This document shows positions 11,714 to 23,912 of a stretch of DNA of 57,217 nt, piece after piece. The notes beneath the pieces were generated by a model. The model saw nothing but the letters and a program-made list of their open reading frames with translations. It searched no databases and had not been told where the DNA came from. The stretch lies in contig MCFG01000242.1 in NCBI GenBank assembly GCA_002104895.1, positions 50,001-107,217 on the forward strand. The letters are read 5' to 3'. Both the position numbers and the translations under genes were made by a program. The stretch is from Anaeromyces robustus. Lineage: Eukaryota; Neocallimastigomycota; Neocallimastigomycetes; Neocallimastigales; Neocallimastigaceae. Each line of letters begins with the position of its first letter. Within the stretch, counting starts at the first letter, position 1.

Positions 11714-13002
11714 ATGGTAATATTGGCTTTATTTTATTTTTATTATAAAAACTTTTAGTTAAAAAAAAAATATGACAATAAAAAAAAAATAATATTTCTC
11801 ATTTTCGATTTAAATCATTATTAATATTTATTTTTATTTTTAATTTTGATCTATATCATTAAAATATATTTATAACACTATTATTAAAAACAGTCTAAAG
11901 GTTTATCAATCAAAGAAGCATTAAAACTATGGGTATTTAACTTTTTTGATATTTATTCTTTTATATATAGTTTTAATTATTCATTCTAGAAAAAATATTG
12001 ATATATTTATATTATTATATTATATAATAATAATTAGGAAGAAAAAAATGGAACACCAGCAGCAGAAGCTACTGTTATTAAATTATTAATGCAACAACCT
12101 TTCATTACTAAAATGGATTCTACACTTCAAACTTTACAATGCTGCGAGTAATAATATTAATTAATAGTATTAATATAGTTCATGTTAAAAAATTAAATAA
12201 ATACTAATTTTTCTTTTTTTATATTATTATCATTATTATTACTATTATTATTATTATTACTATTATTATATTAATATTTTTATTAATTATAATAAATTCA
12301 ATATATAAATGATAAATGATAAATGATAAATGATATAAATATTCTGTTAATAACAATAATATTCTATTAATAACATCAATGCATTTTATAAAAAAAAAAA
12401 GACAATTATCTCTATCTACTAATAATATTGAAAAAATTAGTAATTTAAATGGATTAAAATTAAGAGTTTTATCATTAGGTAGAAATAATATTAAAAAAAT
12501 TGAAGGCTTAGATGCAGTTGCAGAAACTCTTGAAGAATTATGGATATCTTATAATCTCATTGAAAAATTTAATGGTATTGAATGTTGTAAAAAATTAAAA
12601 GTACTATATGCTAGTAATAATAAAGTAAAAGCATGGGAAGGAATAACATGCTTGGTATATATTCTTTTTTATAGTATTCATTATATAAAATATAAAATAA
12701 TCATTCATTATATATTCAATAATGTATTTAGATATTTAATATATTTTATTTAATTAATATTTTTTCTCACTTTCATTATATATATTTATTATTTAATATT
12801 ATGGAATGGAAATTGATATCGTTATTAATAGACTAGTTTACCAGCACTTGAAGATGTTCTTTTATCTGGTAATCCATTGGAGGAAAAATGTACTGCTGAG
12901 GGAACATGGAGAGATGAATTTACTAAAAAATATACTCAAGTTAAAAAATTAGATGGAAAACCAATTATAAGAGAGGAAGAAGAAGGAGAAGAAGAAAGCT
13001 AA
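11714..13002 (+). CDS. DNAL1: Axonemal outer-arm dynein light chain 1 (LC1), 5 exons
   Basis: LC1 is a leucine-rich-repeat protein that binds the microtubule-binding domain of the outer-arm dynein gamma heavy chain and tunes flagellar beating. Exons are 11714-11716 (the ATG alone), 11894-11932, 12038-12147, 12402-12654 and 12832-13002, phases 0, 0, 2, 0, giving 190 residues, the animal length. Seen: [29 protein letters not shown]; then LRRs [49 protein letters not shown] and [17 protein letters not shown]; and [20 protein letters not shown] with a [20 protein letters not shown] tail. This is collinear with human LC1. The start is forced: the frame after 11714 runs into a stop, whereas splicing the ATG at a GTAATA donor to exon 2 restores the N-terminus. 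The exon 4 acceptor follows a run of A. With IFT57 it shows the organism makes flagella. Confidence 0.94.
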
Positions 13003-13163
13003 AAAGAATAGAATCAAAAAGTTTATTATATATATTATGTATGTTTAAATCGCTACTATTGTAAATTAATGATTGATTTTCAATAAATAAATATAATATT
13101 ATTAATATAAATTAAGCAATTATATAATGATAATAAAATAAAATAAAATAAAATAAAATAAAA

Positions 13164-13206
<43 letters not shown>

Positions 13207-13238
13207 TAATAATAGTAATAATAATAATAATTCATTAT

Positions 13239-13269
<31 letters not shown>

Positions 13270-13276
13270 TCATAAT

Positions 13277-13310
<34 letters not shown>

Positions 13311-15263
13311 TTTTATTAATATTTTTTTATTAATAAACTAATTTATTAATTAAGTTTATATTACATAAATATTTATTAATTGTATATTTATTTTTTTATT
13401 TATTATAGATTGTTATATTAATATTTTTTATTAATATTTTTTATTAATATTTTTTATTAATATTTTTTATTAATATTTTTTATAAATAAACTAATTTATT
13501 AATTAAAAATTTATATATAAAGTTTTTTAATAATATTAGTTTATTATATTTATTTTGCTTTTATATATTGGATTATTTTAATTATTTGATTTATATTAAA
13601 ATATAAATATTTTAATATATTTTTATACAATGCATTATATTCAATAATTATAATTGAAGTTTGTACTTCATTTTTTTTAATATATAAAAATATATTTAAA
13701 TATATATAATAAGATTATACTGGTATATATGATAAAATTTTAAATATATATATTAAGATTAATATAATATAAAATAATATTATAAATATTATTAATTATC
13801 ATAATTAATAATAATACTTAATAATAATAAATAATAATAATAATTATCATGATAAATAATCAAAAATGCTTCAAGATTTTTGATTTATAATAGTTAAGCT
13901 TTATGTAACCAAATAATATAAAAATTTTAATATATTACAATATAATAAAATGTTTGACAAAATTTTTAATGTTTTTTTTTTCTCTTTAAACTTAAATAAA
14001 TAAAAAAAAATAATTTGAAATTTTGCATATTATTATTATTGTTAATAAAACAATAATAATAAATAATATTTATATAATTCTAATATAGAAACTTAAAAAG
14101 AGGATTAGCTAAAGAATAAAGAAATAAGATTTGAAAGATTGCTTATATATAATTTTTATAAATATGCAATTATTAAATATATATTAATTTGAAAGTGAAT
14201 GATATATTAAATTTGAAATATATGAAGATAAAATTTCAAATTTATATTAAATAAGAAATATAAAATTAATTATTTTTACCAATTGTATTATAAAGTTATT
14301 ATAATTTTGTATTAGAATAGCTTTCCTTAAGCTGTTTGTAAAAATTAATTTATAATAATTTATACTAATAATTAATAAATTATATTTTCAATTCAATTTT
14401 AAAAGAAAATATATTCATTATATTATTGTTACTATTATTTCACATTAAAAAATAAAAATAAAAATATTTAAATAAAAATTGAGTCAAGGGCCGAAATAAA
14501 AATAAAAAAAATAAGGAAAAAACAAACAAACAAAATAACATAAATAAAATCAAAAACGAAAACAAAAAAACAAAAAAAACAAAAAAAACAAAAGAAAAAA
14601 AAAAAAAAAACAAAAATAAAAAAAATAAAACATAACAATCAAACAAAACAAAGAAGAAAAAAAAATCATTTTAAAAATATTTTAATTACAAACCAAAGCT
14701 AATTATTCATTGACTATTTTTTTTATTTAATTTTTAAAGATTATTATAAAATTTACAGAATTAGAAATTAATTTAATAGTTTTTAAGAAGGTAAATAATT
14801 TCATTATAATAAATTTATAAAAAAATTTAACATATATAATTTTAATTTAAATTAATATAACATATTTTTAATAGGAGAATGGCGAAATTAAATAAACAAC
14901 AATAATAAAAATAAAAACAACAGCAACAATATTTATAATAATAATAATATAAATAATAAAATAACGAACAATTTTGAAAAAACAAAAAACAAAAAAGTAT
15001 TAATAATAGTAACAATAAAATAATAAAATAATATTGTAAATCAATTGGGAAATATTATTCAATTCTTTGAATCTAAATATATTCTTAAATACATAATATT
15101 CTTATTTACTTTATTCTTTTTGGTTTTTAATTTCTTAAATTTTTTTTATATTTTTTTTTTCTATGGATAAAATAAAATATAATATAATACAGTAAAATAT
15201 AATATAATATAATATAATATATATAACAAGAATCAAAACAAAATATAATAATATATATATACA
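13003..15263. other. 2.3-kb AT-rich spacer
   Basis: The spacer after DNAL1 contains (AAAAT)n then (TAA)n repeats at 13136-13300, a 13-bp tandem repeat at 13417-13481, and long A-rich and T-rich tracts. A C/G-bearing A-rich stretch at 14500-14650 is low complexity on both strands. Nothing here supports a gene. The promoter of the following membrane-protein gene is presumably close to 15263. Confidence 0.6.
13417..13481. repeat. 13-bp tandem repeat, five copies
   Basis: Five head-to-tail copies of ATTAATATTTTTT. A related copy lies about 100 bp earlier, around 13308-13325. A simple A/T minisatellite with no evident function. Confidence 0.85.
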
Positions 15264-16126
15264 ATGAAATTCATAATAATATTATTATTTCTATTAAATA
15301 CTTTATATTTTGGTAAAGTTTTGTCGGCAGATGAGTATTTAGATGCACATGTTTTATTATTAAATAATAAGTATTATAATATATCAAAATTAAATGAAGA
15401 TTGCGTAATAGATTACTCATCTTTTACAGGAATAATTGAAAGAGGCATAGGTAAAAGTAATTGTGAAAATGGTTTAACATGTTTTAATTTTAAATGTGTA
15501 AGACCATCCAATGAAGGAGATCACTGCGAACCATATACTTTTAAAGTAAATAAAAATATAGCTTTATCTGTAGATAAAAGTAATTGTACGGCTCAGTATT
15601 ATTGTCATAATAAAGAAAAAGTATGTAAAAAAACTGTAGCATTAGGTGGTAAGTGTGAATCTGATTATGAGTGTGCAAGCAAAGATTATGTAAATGCCAC
15701 ATGCAGAGAAAAAACATGTGTTGATATTTCTTATAATGCTAAAGAAAATTCAAATAATCGTTTTATAGTTGTGTTTATATTTATGTCAGTTTTAATATAT
15801 ATATATTATAAACAATATAAAATTCAAGAGTATCAACTCAATCGTTTAAATGAATTATATTTTGAAAATGATTTTGCTGAAAATCATAGACGCAATTCTG
15901 AAACTGAAACACTACCACCATATACTCCACCATCACAAGCATTTTTATCTAATAATGATGACGCTCAATGTTCAAATACACCTCCTTTACGTTCACCTCC
16001 AAGTTATCATCAATTCCCAACATATAATCCTACGGCTACAGCAATTATAGAAACTAATGTAGCAGGTGATAATAATAATAATAATAGTAACAACAACAAC
16101 AACAACAACAACAATAATAGTAATAG

Positions 16127-16194
<68 letters not shown>

Positions 16195-16783
16195 GTAATA
16201 ACAATAATAATAATAATAGTACTAATAATAATAATGAAAACGGTAATATTACAAATGATAATGAAAGAAATAATGATGAAGGAGCAGTAACTAATATTAT
16301 TAATACAAATACTTTATACCCTAATAATAATGTATCTAATTCTGATATTAATAATAATCAAGAAAATTTATCTTTGAATGTAGATACTAATAGATTAATT
16401 GTACGTAGACTTTCACAATATTCAGTATCTACAAATAGTTCTCAGTTACCAAGTACACCTCCACCTAGTTATTCACAACCAACTTCTCCTTATACCTATA
16501 ATGTAGCACTTTTAGGAGATGATATAAATGAAGAAGTAATATTACCACCTACAATTACAATACCAAATTCAAATACTTCAGATATTTCACAACCGCCTGC
16601 TGTAGTTCAATCTAACTCATTATCCCGTATTAATTCTCGAGTATCTAATGTTCAACGATTTTCAGCTCTCTCAGATTCTGAAATTCATGATAATAATCTT
16701 TTAAGTGCTATCAGTCGTCATAGTAGTTTACGTCATTCTATTCATATTGACGATGATGATAATGACGATAATAATACTACTAC

Positions 16784-16861
<78 letters not shown>

Positions 16862-16871
16862 TGACAATTAA
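15264..16871 (+). CDS. Receptor-like Cys-rich membrane protein with poly-Asn, PPxY-bearing tail
   Basis: 535 residues, single exon. A signal peptide (about 1-21, MKFIIILLFLLNTLYFGKVL) is followed by an ectodomain to about 165 with 12 cysteines in short C-x(n)-C groups (CENGLTCFNFKC, CHNKEKVC) and three N-glycosylation sequons (NIS, NCT, NAT). One transmembrane helix spans about 167-183, followed by a basic/amphipathic juxtamembrane stretch. The cytoplasmic tail has three PY-type motifs: LPPY near 215, SPPSY near 244 and PPPSY near 398. Ser/Thr/Pro-rich parts are separated by Asn tracts near 268-315 and at the very C-terminus. PPxY motifs bind WW domains such as those of Rsp5/NEDD4 ubiquitin ligases, so ubiquitin-driven endocytosis is a reasonable inference. 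The ligand and exact family are unknown; Dickkopf/EGF-like cysteine patterns are possible but unproven. Poly-Asn is encoded mainly by AAT repeats and probably varies in length. Confidence 0.82.
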
Positions 16872-17604
16872 ATGAAATAATAATAATAGATCAATTAGGT
16901 ATTTATAGTATATTTACTTAGACGGAATAGTTCTAAAGTACTTATATATATTATTAATTTAAGACATTTATAAGAAATATTTTTATATAATTTATATAAT
17001 TTATTTATATCTTGTCAATAAATATTAAAGATTAGATATAATATAAATTATTTATATGAATATTAACATACTTAAAAAATGATTGAATGTAGTATAGTAA
17101 AAATATCAAATTAAAAAATGAAAAAAATAAAAACATAACAATAAAAATAATATAAGAATTAAAAATTAAAAAAGAAAATAAAAATAAAATTATAAATATA
17201 TATATGTGTATTATATATTAAAGTTTAATAATTTCATTTTTATTATTGAAAATGAAAAGAAAAGTTTTATTATGCATTTATAAAATATATGATCAAAAAT
17301 ACTATTTTTATACATAAAATAACATATATTTTTTTTTTTTATTTTTTTTTTTACAAAATTCTATGAATTTTAAAAAAAATAAATTCAATAATTTTTATAA
17401 GAAATTCTTAATAAGTTATTGGTTTAATTTAAATTTTAATTTATATTATATTTATTCTTTTATATTAAATTATTAAAATTTTTTTTTTTTTTAATTTTTA
17501 ATGTATAAAGTGAAAAACAACTTATCAGTAGTATAAATAAACAATAATAAAAAATATACATAAATATATTAATATATAAATTAATATTATTCTATTAAAA
17601 TAAA
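16872..17604. other. AT-rich spacer
   Basis: 733 bp between the Cys-rich membrane protein and the broken nuclease paralogue. Only A/T tracts were seen, including T-rich runs at 17328-17352 and 17480-17492. It would include the former promoter of the pseudogene. Confidence 0.5.
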
Positions 17605-18966
17605 ATGGTCCGAGGATTAACGAAGTATGTACGTGATAGTAAAAAAACCATAAGACCTAATTGTGGAAGCTGGAAAATAAATAAAACATTATATAAACAG
17701 ATGGAATCAAATGAAATTTTAGAAAAAAAAGAAATTGAAATTCAAAATGAAGATTCTATAAATATTATTATTGATGGTGCTGCGTATTTTTATGATATAG
17801 CTGGAAAATTTAAATAGCTAAATTATGATAATATTAAATTTTTAATGATTTTACGTCGGGTTTGTTTTAAAAATAATATCTTTTAATACTTAAATAATAT
17901 ATTAATAATTCTTCTATATTATCTATTCAATAATAATAATAATAGTAATATATATATATATATATTTATATATATTAATATTAAAATATTTATTTAAAAA
18001 ATAATTAAAGGAACTTAATTTTTTTTTATCTATTGAAAATCTAGAAAAATTGATAATTATTTTTGATGGTGTTGACACTTCAATAAAAGAAAACCAAAAA
18101 CTTTATAGAGGAAGTAAGAGGATTAGAAATGTAAGAAAATATTATCAATATTTATTGGATAATAATTTTAATGTAAAAAAAGTAAGAGATCAAGGAACAT
18201 GGCCTTCACCCCTTAATATTATGACACTTATTCAATATTTAAAAGATTCTGCTGAAGTTTTTGAAAAATTAGAGCTAAAGTTTTTGATTTAAAACTAATT
18301 ATAAAACTCTAATATATATAAAAATATTTTTATGATATTTTATAGTTTTAATAAATGATCATTTTTTTTGTATTCAATATTTTGAAATGATTAATAGACA
18401 AAATTGTTGGCGTATAACTGATGAATTAAGAAAAGAAATGTATAAAATAATGTTAAAATTCAATATTACATATAGCAAAAGTCAATATTCTAAAGATGAT
18501 AATATATATATAATTAAAGAATTTATAAGAAAAGGCCAACGTCTAATACCTGAAGAAATGGAAATAAATACTAAAGAAATTGATGAACTTCCGCCATTGA
18601 ATACCACAAATGAGAGATTTGAAAAATATTTATCTCTTTTTAAATGTACAATAGAAGATATTAAAGATTTACCTTATTATTTAATTCCATGTTTAGTTAG
18701 TCTTCGTTATTTACTATATAAAAAAATAGAAAATAATTTATTTATTTTTAATAAAGATGACTCTTCATATTCTCATCTTTTATCAAAAAATCAGGATATT
18801 AATGAAATTTTTAATAATTTAACAATTCATGATAATGATCAAGGTATAAGAAATAGCAACAACAACAACAATAATAATAATAATGATAATGATAATAATG
18901 ATAATCATTATAACTATAATGAAAATGGTAATGATGATGGTGATGATGATGATGAGGAGGATTATG

Positions 18967-19007
<41 letters not shown>

Positions 19008-19742
19008 ACTATTATTATTATTGATGATAATAATGATATTGAAAATAAAAAATTATTTACTAGTAATAATAATAATAATTCTGAAAATACAGAATATCTA
19101 ACTGATAATAATTCTAAAGATATTGAATTACCAACTAAATTACATTACTATGAATTTGAAGTCCTTTTAGCCTCTTGTATTACAGCATTAACATTTACAT
19201 ATCTGCATATAAATTCATATTTAAAAGAACAAAAAAAAAATACGACTATTAATAAAAAATCTTCAGAAAACTATTCTATTAAAAATAATATTAAAGAATC
19301 TGATATTGGTTGTCATAATATGTATAATAATTTAAAATATAATAAAACAAGGAGTCTTCAATTAAGAATTCCATGGAATATTGAATGTATGGAAGATACA
19401 AATCAATATGAAAATTCTATTCAAATCTTTGCAGAATTTATTAATATATTAACTTCTAATTCAAATTTGTTAGGATCATTAAAATTATATATTGATCTTC
19501 CAGAATTTACAGCTTTAAAATCTATGTATCATTATCAATGGGAAGAATCATATCATTGTATGGTTAATCCATTTAAGAATAGTGAATTAAAGAATGATAA
19601 AGAAAAAATATCAACAATATTTAATGATCTATTTAAAATAAATTATATAGAAAAAGATAATACCTTTAAAACTTCAGAATATATTAATTATTTAAGTGAA
19701 ATCTATATAAAAATGTTTAATATTATTATTTCAAATATATAA
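17605..19742 (+). pseudogene. Broken paralogue of the asteroid-like XPG/FEN1 nuclease
   Basis: Exon-by-exon comparison with the intact copy at 21214-23912 shows the damage. Exon 1 (17605-17859) has the same 85 codons, starting MVRGLTKYV, and keeps IIIDGAAYF, but codon 71 is TAG where the paralogue has TGG (Trp). Exon 2 (from 18011) keeps IIIFDGVDTSIK and PSPLNIMTLIQYLKDS but stops at KLELKFLI. The READSYIAKLA motif and all of exon 3, with the SNDSDFFIYD metal-binding motif, are missing. About 50 bp later an acceptor leads into a last exon (18346-19742) homologous to the paralogue's last exon (INDHFF, CW, MYHYQWEESYHCM) and still open for about 465 codons. That exon carries an extra insertion of roughly 95 residues of Asn/Asp runs. 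A nuclease is therefore not expected. The C-terminal part could still be expressed separately from the ATG at 18387, or be a young pseudogene. Confidence 0.85.
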
Positions 19743-19914
19743 GCAATATATTTTTATTCATTTTCATAAAAAATTATATTATTAGTTACTATTTGAAATT
19801 TAATTTAATCTAAATAAATATCTTTAATTATATATAAAATATTTATTTTATTTTTTTCTGTTTTCTAATTTTTTATAATAGTAAATAGTAATATAATAAT
19901 AAATCATTAATTTA

Positions 19915-20270
19915 AAGTAAAGTAAAATAAAATAAATAGTAAAATAGAAAAAGTTACAAGTACATATAAAATAAAATAAAATAAAATAAAATAAAATGAA
20001 TAGTAAAATAAAAAAAGTTACAAGTACATATAAAATAAAATAAAATAATAAAATAAAATAAAATAAAATAAAATAAAATAAAATAAAATAAAATAAAATA
20101 AAATAAAATAAAATAAAATAAAATAAAATAAAATAAAATAAAATAAAATAAAATAAATAGTAAACTAATAAGTTACAAGTACATATAAAATAAAATAAAA
20201 TAAAATAAAATAAAATAAATAGTAAACTAATAAGTTACAAGTATATATAAAATAAAATAAAATAAATTAA
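19915..20270. repeat. (AAAAT)n array with four copies of a 40-bp insert
   Basis: AAAAT pentamer DNA is interrupted four times by a related unit containing AAGTTACAAGTACATATAAA or a close variant: near 19937-19970, 19997-20032, 20157-20187 and 20219-20250. The last two share the sub-variant TAGTAAACTAATAAGTTAC, which points to segmental duplication within the array. No coding content. Confidence 0.85.
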
Positions 20271-20284
20271 AACTGTTTAAAAAA

Positions 20285-20450
20285 TATTAAAGAAATGGAA
20301 TTATGATTCGGTAAAAAATATTTATTTAATGAATTAAAAAAAAAACATTATATTGAATATGATAATCGATATGATTATACAGAAGATGAAATAAAAATAT
20401 TTTGTGAAATATTTGAAAAAAAATTATTTAAATGATATTGAAATATTATT
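20285..20450 (+). pseudogene. Gene-family relic, inverted copy of part of the 44-47 kb decayed gene
   Basis: The conceptual frame reads MEL-stop-FGKKYLFN, then KKKHYIEYDNRYDYTEDEIK and IFCEIFEK, then breaks into stops. The same sequence, in the opposite orientation, is found at 46585-46757 with MELWFGNKDLFNINF and HYMEYDNRYDYTENEIE. The two differ by substitutions and small indels, and the TGG at the third codon has become TGA here. The flanking sequence is not obviously shared. It is therefore a truncated dispersed copy of a family I do not recognise, not a functional gene. Confidence 0.75.
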
Positions 20451-20667
20451 AAAATTTTTCAATGGGCAAAAGCAAATTATGAAAAATTAAAATAATAAAA
20501 AAAAGGAATGTATATGAAATGGGGCGCATATTAAAATTTTTAATGAGGCGCATAATAAATTTATATTCATCAAAAGAATTTATGCAATTTAAATATTTGT
20601 AACTTTTTATCATAAAATATATTAATAAAATTGACATAATTCTTAAACCCAATTAACTGACTGTTAT

Positions 20668-20702
<35 letters not shown>

Positions 20703-21213
20703 CTATATACAAAATAACTATATAATAAAACACATTAAATATATAAAAATATAATATTAAAAATCAAAAAGTTAAATTATTATGATCATATAAATATATT
20801 TAATAATTGTATTTATTATTTATTAATTAAATATAATATATTTATTATTTAATATATTTTATGACCAAAACATATTTTAAAATCTTTTATTCAAAATTAT
20901 AATATTTAATGTCTAAAATATATTTTAAAAGCTTTTTTTTTCTAAAGATTATTATATTTTACGACCAAAATATATTTTAAAAAAATTTTTAAGACCATTT
21001 TTATATCTATTTAATATTTATGATATTATATGATCATCTTTAAGCTATTAAAATTTTTATAAAAAATATATATATATATAAAGGTATATAAATCCTTATT
21101 TTTATTATTAATTATAATTTAATTTTTTTTTATATTTTTTTTATCAATTTTTATTATAATAACAAAAAAAAAATTTTTTTTTCATAATACGAATAATACA
21201 AAAAAAAAGAGAA
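20451..21213. other. AT-rich spacer with two small repeat sets
   Basis: A 30-bp near-duplicate at about 20516-20562 (GGGGCGCATATTAAAATTTT, then AGGCGCATAATAAATTTA) directly follows the relic and may belong to it. Three imperfect copies of a GACCAAAATATATTTTAAAA unit lie near 20862, 20911 and 20962. The remaining A/T sequence should contain the promoter of the intact nuclease gene. No supported gene. Confidence 0.5.
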
Positions 21214-21967
21214 ATGGGAGTAAGAGGTCTTAATTCATTTGTAAAAAAATCTATTTATTTACCAACTCAAAAATGGATAATAAATGAAACTAAATATAAC
21301 ATATTAAAAACTATTAATGATTCCAATAAAAAAAGTGATATATCTTTAAAAGATAATAGTGGTAATATTACATTAATTATTGATGGTAACGCCTACTTTT
21401 ATTATCTTTCTGATGAATTAAATTGGTTTATTTTTGATAATTTAAAAATTTTTGAATTATTACACAAGGTAAAAATAAAAAAAAAATTATTTATGATAAT
21501 ATAATTATTGTATATATATATATTACTATATTAACATTAATAATATATATATATATATTATATTTAGCAATTATGTTTACTTTTAGCCATTGATGGTCTT
21601 AAAAAAATAATATTTGTACTTGATGGTGTAGATACAGATATGAAAATGAATAAAAAAAGAATTCAAGCTAATGAAAGAATTAAATCTGTCCATGGTTTTT
21701 TTAATAAAGTTGTATCTACTTCTCTTTCACCTAATCAAAACCTTAAACCAGATGGAAAAAACTGTCCTACTCCATTAGTTTTAATGTCATTTATTCAATT
21801 TTTATGTGATTCTAAAAAATTATTTGATAAAGTAGATGTTAAATTTTCATTACGTGAGGCTGATTCTTATATTGCAAAATTAGCTATAGAAAATAATGGG
21901 TAATTACAGATATTAATAAATAGAATAATGATAATAATAATAAGTAAATAAATAAATAGATAAAATA

Positions 21968-22006
<39 letters not shown>

Positions 22007-23912
22007 AATAGAATATATAAATAATAAAAATATGTTATGTTTATTTTTTAATAATATATTAATTATGGATTATACATAGATATGTTATTAGTAATGATTC
22101 AGACTTTTTCATTTATGATATTCCAGGTTATATTAATTTTAGTTCAATAAAATTTCCAGAAAATAATTCAAACCTTGAAATAAGTTATCAATTATATAGA
22201 AACAATTTAATTATAGATTATCTTCATTTAACTAAAGAAGCTTTACCATTTTTTGCTACTTTTTGTTCTAATGATTATTTAACTGTTGGAGATTATCCTC
22301 AATTTTTTGAACAAATTAAAAAATATAGATGTAATAATTATTATACTAATAATATCAAGCCTTATTATTATAAATGTGTAGTTAACTTCATTATAGATTG
22401 TTGTAAAGGAAGTAATAATAATCAAGAAACTATTAAAAGAAAAATTATGGAATATAAAAGAAATGAATATAATGAAAATTTAAATACACAATTTATAAAT
22501 TGTTTGAATGATTCTATTCATGAATATGATTTAACCAATTTAAATAATTTAAATACCTTAGAATTCAATAAAATTAATCAAGATATCTTAGAAAGCTATT
22601 TTTCAGGAAAAATCTATGCAAAATTATTAAATGGTAATGAAATTTTTATTAAAAAAAAAAAAAAAAAAAAGAAACACATATTATGAAATATAAAATAATA
22701 TTCATATAATTATAATGTATATATATATATATGTATATATATTTAATTAATTAATTTTATATAATGATATTAATATAATAACTAATTTGTATTTATATAA
22801 ATATTTCTTTAATATAAAAATATCTTTACAATTTATTAAAAGTTTTGGAAAATGATCATTATAAATTAACACAGTATTTTGAATGTTTTTCAAAAGGTTA
22901 TTGTTGGAATATTACATATAATTTAAGAAATGAAATGTATATGCTTTTAATCCAAAGAAATAAAAAAAATGAAAATGAAACTAAAGATTATTTCAGTAAA
23001 AATAAAATTACTATCACTGAATATGGTAGAGAAGGTATTGAATTAAAACTTGAAGAAAGAAATATTAATATCAAAAATGATACTTTACCTATAACTATAG
23101 ATGATAGATTCAAAAAATATTTAGATGTATTTAAAAGTGATTGGACAACTATGAAAAAATTACCTTATTTTTTAATACCACTTGCTACTACTCTTCGTTA
23201 TTATTTAATTGAAAAAATAAATATGAATTTATTTATTTTTAAAGAAAATGATAATAATTATTCTCAAATTTTAAAATTTTCAAATTCAGTTTCTAATTCA
23301 AATAATAATTTAATTAATAAATCTACTATTCAATTACATGATTATGAATTTGAAGCACTTTTAGCTTCCTCTATAGCTGCATTAACTCTTACTTATTTAA
23401 ATAAAACAAATGAAAAGATTGATATAGATAAGATAAAAAATTCTTCTTATTCTTCTACTATTACTCAAAATATTAAAGAATGTCCAATTAAATGTAACAA
23501 TAGTCATGAAATAATGATAAAGAATAAAAAAAGAAGTCTTCATTTAAAAAGTTATTTTAATATTAATAGTTTACAAGGAAATCGTCAGCAATTTGAAAAT
23601 GCTATTCAAATCTTTTCTGAATATGTTAATATGTTAATTATGAATTCCAATATGTTACAAATATTAAAATTAACAGATGATTTTGAAGAATTCTTTTCCT
23701 TCTTTTCTATGTACCATTATTCATGGGAAGAAGCTTTTTACAGTATGATAGAATACTTTAAGATTGATAAAAATAAAAATAAAAATATTTCATTTATTTT
23801 TAATCATTTATTTAATATAAATGATTCCACTCAGGAAATTTCCAATCAGTATATTTTTTATTTAGAAAAAATATATAATAATTTATACAGTATTATTTTA
23901 AATAATAATTAA
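21214..23912 (+). CDS. Asteroid-like XPG/FEN1-superfamily nuclease, 4 exons
   Basis: Exons are 21214-21468, 21568-21899, 22080-22633 and 22843-23912, phases 0, 2, 1, giving 736 residues. The N-terminus MGVRGLNSFVKKS is the asteroid-type signature (MGVRGLxxFV). Acidic residues expected of the two-metal XPG/FEN1 active site are present in order: Asp57 in IIDGNAYF, Asp104 in VLDGVDTD, Glu182 and Asp184 in READSYIAKLA, and Asp202 and Asp204 in SNDSDFFIYD, followed by the asteroid-like PGYINF segment. The long C-terminal half (about 380-736) is Lys/Asn/Glu-rich with KGYCWNITYNLRNEMYML and MYHYSWEEAFYSMI, also kept in the broken upstream copy. Structure-specific 5' nuclease activity is inferred from the family; the biological role of asteroid proteins is poorly known. 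Exon 3 ends in a donor just before A-rich sequence. This is the intact member of a tandem pair. Confidence 0.82.

Noticed and set aside
16010-16290. Poly-Leu and poly-Ile frames on both strands inside the Cys-rich membrane protein
   Set aside because: They are other frames of the AAT/AAC repeats that encode poly-Asn in the real gene.
18883-19101. Poly-Met/Ile frame
   Set aside because: A shifted frame of the GAT repeats coding Asp runs in the last exon of the broken nuclease copy.
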